A DNA stretch of 64,000 nt from Chitinophagaceae bacterium (GTDB lineage Bacteria; Bacteroidota; Bacteroidia; Chitinophagales; Chitinophagaceae). The translations under genes were made by a program, and so were the position numbers. The DNA lies in the NCBI GenBank assembly GCA_947456805.1, contig CANGTN010000003.1, positions 1 to 64,000 on the forward strand. The letters are read 5' to 3'. How positions within the stretch are numbered: the stretch's first letter is position 1; each line of letters starts with the position of its first letter. This document shows, in pieces, positions 61,327-64,000 of this stretch. The notes beneath the pieces are model-generated. The model ran no database searches, had not been told where the DNA came from, and worked only from the letters and a program-made list of their open reading frames with translations.

Positions 61327-62586
61327 ATGGGAAAATTAAGCCAGCTAGCAGAAACATTGATTGGAAGTGAAATTGTGAAACTCGGCAATGCAATTAGTGA
61401 GCGCATTCGTAATGGGGAAAAGATTTTCAATTATACGATTGGTGATTTTGATTCCTCCATTTTTCCTATTCCCAAAGAGCTAAAAGAATTAATTATTACT
61501 GAATACCAAAATGGAAGTACAAGCTATCCTCCGGCAGATGGTGTACTTGAATTGCGTAAAGCTGTAGCTGCATTTATTCATGAATGGGAAGGCTTAGATT
61601 ATTCGGCAGATGAAATTCAAATTGCAGCAGGTGGCAGACCACTTATTTATACCTTATTCAAAGCTATTGTAGACAAAGGCGACAAAGTAATTTATGGTGT
61701 ACCAAGTTGGAATAACAATCATTATGTTCATTTAACCGATGCCGAACATTGTGTAATTGAATGTACTCCCGAAAATAATTTCATGCCAACTGTTGAAGAT
61801 GTAGCAGCACATATTAAAGGTGCTACATTAATCTGTTTGTGCAGCCCTCAAAACCCAACAGGCACAACACTTTCCAAAGATAGTCTTGCAAAAATTTGTG
61901 ATTTGATTTTAGAAGAAAACAAACACCGCGTAGATTACGAAAAGAAATTGTATTTGATGTACGACCAAATGTATTGGACACTTACATACGGAGATACTGA
62001 ACATTACAACCCAATTTCTTTAAGGCCAGAAATGAAAGAATATACCATTTTTATTGATGGAATTTCGAAAGCGTTTTGTGCAACAGGTGTACGTGTAGGT
62101 TGGAGCATGGGACCAACACTTGTGATTTCTAAAATGAAAGCAATACTTAGCCACGTAGGAGCATGGAGCCCGTTGGCAGAACAAAAAGCAACTGCAAAAT
62201 ATTTGTCAAATACTAGAGCTATTAAAAATTATTTACAGAACTACAAACAAGAATTAGAGTACCGCTTACAAAACATTTACTCTGGTATTATTGCTTTAAA
62301 AGAAAAAGGATTTGCAATAGATGCAGTAACACCACAAGCAGCTATTTATCTTACCGTAAAAATTGATTTGGTTGGGAAAAAAACAAACGATGGAAGATTA
62401 TTATCAACACAATCGGATGTTACAGCTTATTTATTAAGTGATGCAAAACTTGCTATCGTTCCGTTTTATGCATTTGGTGCGGGAAAACAAAGTCCGTGGT
62501 ATAGAATAAGTGTAGGGACTTGTAAAAAAGAAGAAATACCTGAAATGTTAGGAATATTGGAGAGTGCTTTAGTAGCGTTAAACTAA
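61327..62586 (+). CDS. class I/II pyridoxal-phosphate aminotransferase (aspartate type)
   Basis: 419 aa. Fold-type I features: YPPADGVLELRKAVAAF, the AAGGRPLIYTLFKAI cofactor region, CSPQNPTGTTLS (substrate-binding Asn/Pro), the PLP Lys in DGISKAFCATGVRVGW, and Arg in the C-terminal YRISVGT. Likely aspartate or aromatic aminotransferase. Stops 3 bp from the convergent small gene. Confidence 0.92.
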   Translation: MGKLSQLAETLIGSEIVKLGNAISERIRNGEKIFNYTIGDFDSSIFPIPKELKELIITEYQNGSTSYPPADGVLELRKAVAAFIHEWEGLDYSADEIQIAAGGRPLIYTLFKAIVDKGDKVIYGVPSWNNNHYVHLTDAEHCVIECTPENNFMPTVEDVAAHIKGATLICLCSPQNPTGTTLSKDSLAKICDLILEENKHRVDYEKKLYLMYDQMYWTLTYGDTEHYNPISLRPEMKEYTIFIDGISKAFCATGVRVGWSMGPTLVISKMKAILSHVGAWSPLAEQKATAKYLSNTRAIKNYLQNYKQELEYRLQNIYSGIIALKEKGFAIDAVTPQAAIYLTVKIDLVGKKTNDGRLLSTQSDVTAYLLSDAKLAIVPFYAFGAGKQSPWYRISVGTCKKEEIPEMLGILESALVALN

Positions 62587-62589
62587 AAT

Positions 62590-62838
62590 TTAATTTTTAC
62601 AGCAAATAAAAATAAATGGTTTGTTACCACGTTCTTTAATAGCTTGCTGAACAAGTAATGGCTTTCTGATAATTCTATAGCGATTAACATCAATTACTTC
62701 GTTAGCAATACAAAAATTTAAAGAACTCTCCATTTCATAAAAAATCTTGTGAAGGCTCGCAACCTCTAATGCCAAAGTTTCCTCACCCCAATGAGAGTAT
62801 TTTGAAAGTATTAAAATATCTCTGTTGCTATTATTCAT
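62590..62838 (-). CDS. small hypothetical protein
   Basis: 82 aa from ATG 62838 (MNNSNRDILILSKYSHWGEE); further in-frame starts at 62847 and TTG 62859 exist but overlap the lipoprotein gene. Mixed alpha/beta composition, no membrane helix, one Cys pair at the C-terminus (FICCKN). I do not recognise the family. It lies 13 bp downstream of the small lipoprotein gene on the same strand and is probably co-transcribed. Its real status rests on this spacing and clean codon pattern. Confidence 0.55.
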   Translation of the reverse strand: MNNSNRDILILSKYSHWGEETLALEVASLHKIFYEMESSLNFCIANEVIDVNRYRIIRKPLLVQQAIKERGNKPFIFICCKN

Positions 62839-62851
62839 ACAATTCATTTGA

Positions 62852-62974
62852 TTATCCAATAACTTTTCTTGTTGGACACATACATTGGGTTCTTTCTCTG
62901 CTTACGCCACAAGATGAAATAAACACCACTAGTAATAACAGAAAAAAAATTATTTGGTTTGCTTTTGTTTTCAT
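62852..62974 (-). CDS. 40-residue lipoprotein
   Basis: Start ATG at 62974, stop at 62852. Sequence MKTKANQIIFFLLLLVVFIS then SCGVSRERTQCMCPTRKVIG. The hydrophobic signal ends in lipobox ISSC with Cys22; the mature peptide has only 19 residues and two more cysteines (C-M-C). Tiny lipoproteins of this kind occur widely in Bacteroidota with unknown role. Followed within 13 bp by the small hypothetical gene. Confidence 0.7.
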   Translation of the reverse strand: MKTKANQIIFFLLLLVVFISSCGVSRERTQCMCPTRKVIG

Positions 62975-63025
62975 TTCTCGAAATTAAGTTAGTATTTCTT
63001 TGAAATAATTTATTTTTATTAAAAA

Positions 63026-64000
63026 TTGAAACAAAAATCTAAAATACCTACCGTATTAATAGCGCCGTTAGATTGGGGGTTGGGTCATGCAACAAGGTGT
63101 ATTCCCATTATCAGAATTATGATTCACAATGGGTGGCGGGTAATCCTTGCAGCTGATGGAAATACAGCAACGCTGTTAAAAAATGAATTTCCGGAACTAT
63201 TATTGGTTGCATTAAAAGGCTATAATATTCATTATTCCACCAAAAAATGGATGCTGCCTTTTACTATTTTACTACAAGTGCCCAAAATACTTTCTGCAAT
63301 TAAAAACGAACATCGTTGGCTTCAAAACACAATAGATATACATCAAATAGATTTGGTTGTCAGCGATAACCGATATGGCTTACATTCTTCCAAAATACAC
63401 GCTGTTTTTATTACCCATCAACTCACCATTAAAATGCCATTTGGCTGGCTAGAGAGATGGGTGCAAAAAACAAATTACAATTATATTCAACAATTTTCGC
63501 AATGCTGGATCCCCGATTTTGAAGGTGCCAATAATATTGCAGGCGTTTTATCTCATCCAAAAACATTACCAAATATTCCAACAAAATATATAGGTCCGCT
63601 ATCAAGATTTATAAAGAAAGAAGCCGTTGATTTTCAATACACTTTTTGCATTTTACTTTCAGGTCCTGAACCGCAAAGAACAATTTTAGAAAAAATTATT
63701 TTAAAGGATATTACCACACTTAACGAAAAAATTATTTTAGTAAGAGGGAAGCCAAATGCAACAGAAACTTTAAGCAGCACGGATAAGGTTACCATATACA
63801 ATCATCTCTCCGGAGAAGCTCTAAACAGTGTAATACAGGCAAGCGAATACACCATAAGCAGAAGCGGTTACACTACTCTAATGGAATTATTGTACTTACA
63901 AAAAAAAGCAATACTTATCCCTACACCTGCACAAACAGAGCAAGAATATTTAGCCGAAAAATTATGCCAACAACAATGGTGCCATGTGGTGCCACAACAT
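63026..64000 (+). CDS. MurG-like (GT28-type) glycosyltransferase, truncated by window end
   Basis: Partial, at least 325 codons, open to the right edge. Start chosen at TTG 63026 (MKQKSKIPTVLIAPLDWGLG); no nearby ATG is in frame. APLDWGLGHATRCIPIIRIM is the N-terminal GHATR loop, and SRSGYTTLMELLYLQKKA with IPTPAQTEQEYLA is the donor-binding C-terminal region of the GT28/MurG fold. Acceptor unknown, possibly a lipid-linked sugar or glycolipid. Divergent from the small lipoprotein. Confidence 0.82.
   Translation, partial: MKQKSKIPTVLIAPLDWGLGHATRCIPIIRIMIHNGWRVILAADGNTATLLKNEFPELLLVALKGYNIHYSTKKWMLPFTILLQVPKILSAIKNEHRWLQNTIDIHQIDLVVSDNRYGLHSSKIHAVFITHQLTIKMPFGWLERWVQKTNYNYIQQFSQCWIPDFEGANNIAGVLSHPKTLPNIPTKYIGPLSRFIKKEAVDFQYTFCILLSGPEPQRTILEKIILKDITTLNEKIILVRGKPNATETLSSTDKVTIYNHLSGEALNSVIQASEYTISRSGYTTLMELLYLQKKAILIPTPAQTEQEYLAEKLCQQQWCHVVPQH

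Overview
The window reads as chromosome of a low-GC member of the Bacteroidota, probably Chitinophagia/Chitinophagaceae. This rests on the GldB-type lipoprotein next to nadE, DUF4290 and DUF3109 proteins, TonB-dependent receptors with a carboxypeptidase-regulatory-like domain, a GH3/serine-hydrolase fusion, promoters of the TTG / TAnnTTTG type, and weak or absent Shine-Dalgarno sequences. The family-level assignment is inference. No phage, insertion sequence or CRISPR array was seen.

Layout. 1-0.4 kb: a tRNA-Arg(CCU) gene and a decayed second copy. 0.4-7.3 kb: housekeeping genes (GDPD lipoprotein, M28 peptidase, rpiB, CNNM/CorC-type membrane protein, pdxH, transketolase C-terminal subunit, fatty-acid desaturase). 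7.7-19.0 kb: a surface-polysaccharide/LPS cluster on both strands (MsbA-like ABC exporter, five glycosyltransferases, two methyltransferases, O-antigen ligase-like protein, GT87-like membrane protein) with a broken zinc-ribbon methyltransferase gene near its left end. 19.0-21.5 kb: meaB, a small membrane protein, an SDR and rpmH.

21.5-26.6 kb holds the most unusual locus. One strand encodes, in transcription order, a beta-barrel-like outer-membrane protein, a free-standing SET-domain protein, a D-Ala-D-Ala-ligase-like ATP-grasp enzyme (its TTG start overlaps the SET stop), a second ATP-grasp fused to a C-terminal SET/post-SET domain, and an ABC exporter membrane domain with no ATPase domain. 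The logic suggests ATP-dependent ligation of an amino acid or peptide coupled to lysine-type methylation and perhaps export. The function is unknown.

26.8-42.7 kb: mostly core metabolism (oxidoreductase, murA, DUF4290 with an RGG-like tail, EamA transporter, purH, comEC, half of carB, DUF3109, apaG, gldB, nadE, universal stress protein, YkuK-like protein, GNAT, DUF2306). 43.0-47.8 kb: two TonB-dependent receptors, the first behind a DtxR-like palindrome, followed by a broken AHSA1/SRPBCC gene. 48.4-61.2 kb: cell-wall and shape genes (GH3-beta-lactamase fusion, mrdA-rodA, mreBCD) interrupted by pdhC, folE and two 6-carboxytetrahydropterin-synthase paralogues. 61.3-64.0 kb: an aminotransferase, a small lipoprotein plus small protein pair, and a MurG-like glycosyltransferase running off the right edge.

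Several short or broken genes were found by direct reading: rpmH, the 40-residue lipoprotein, the two pseudogenes, the tRNA relic and the partial glycosyltransferase at the end.
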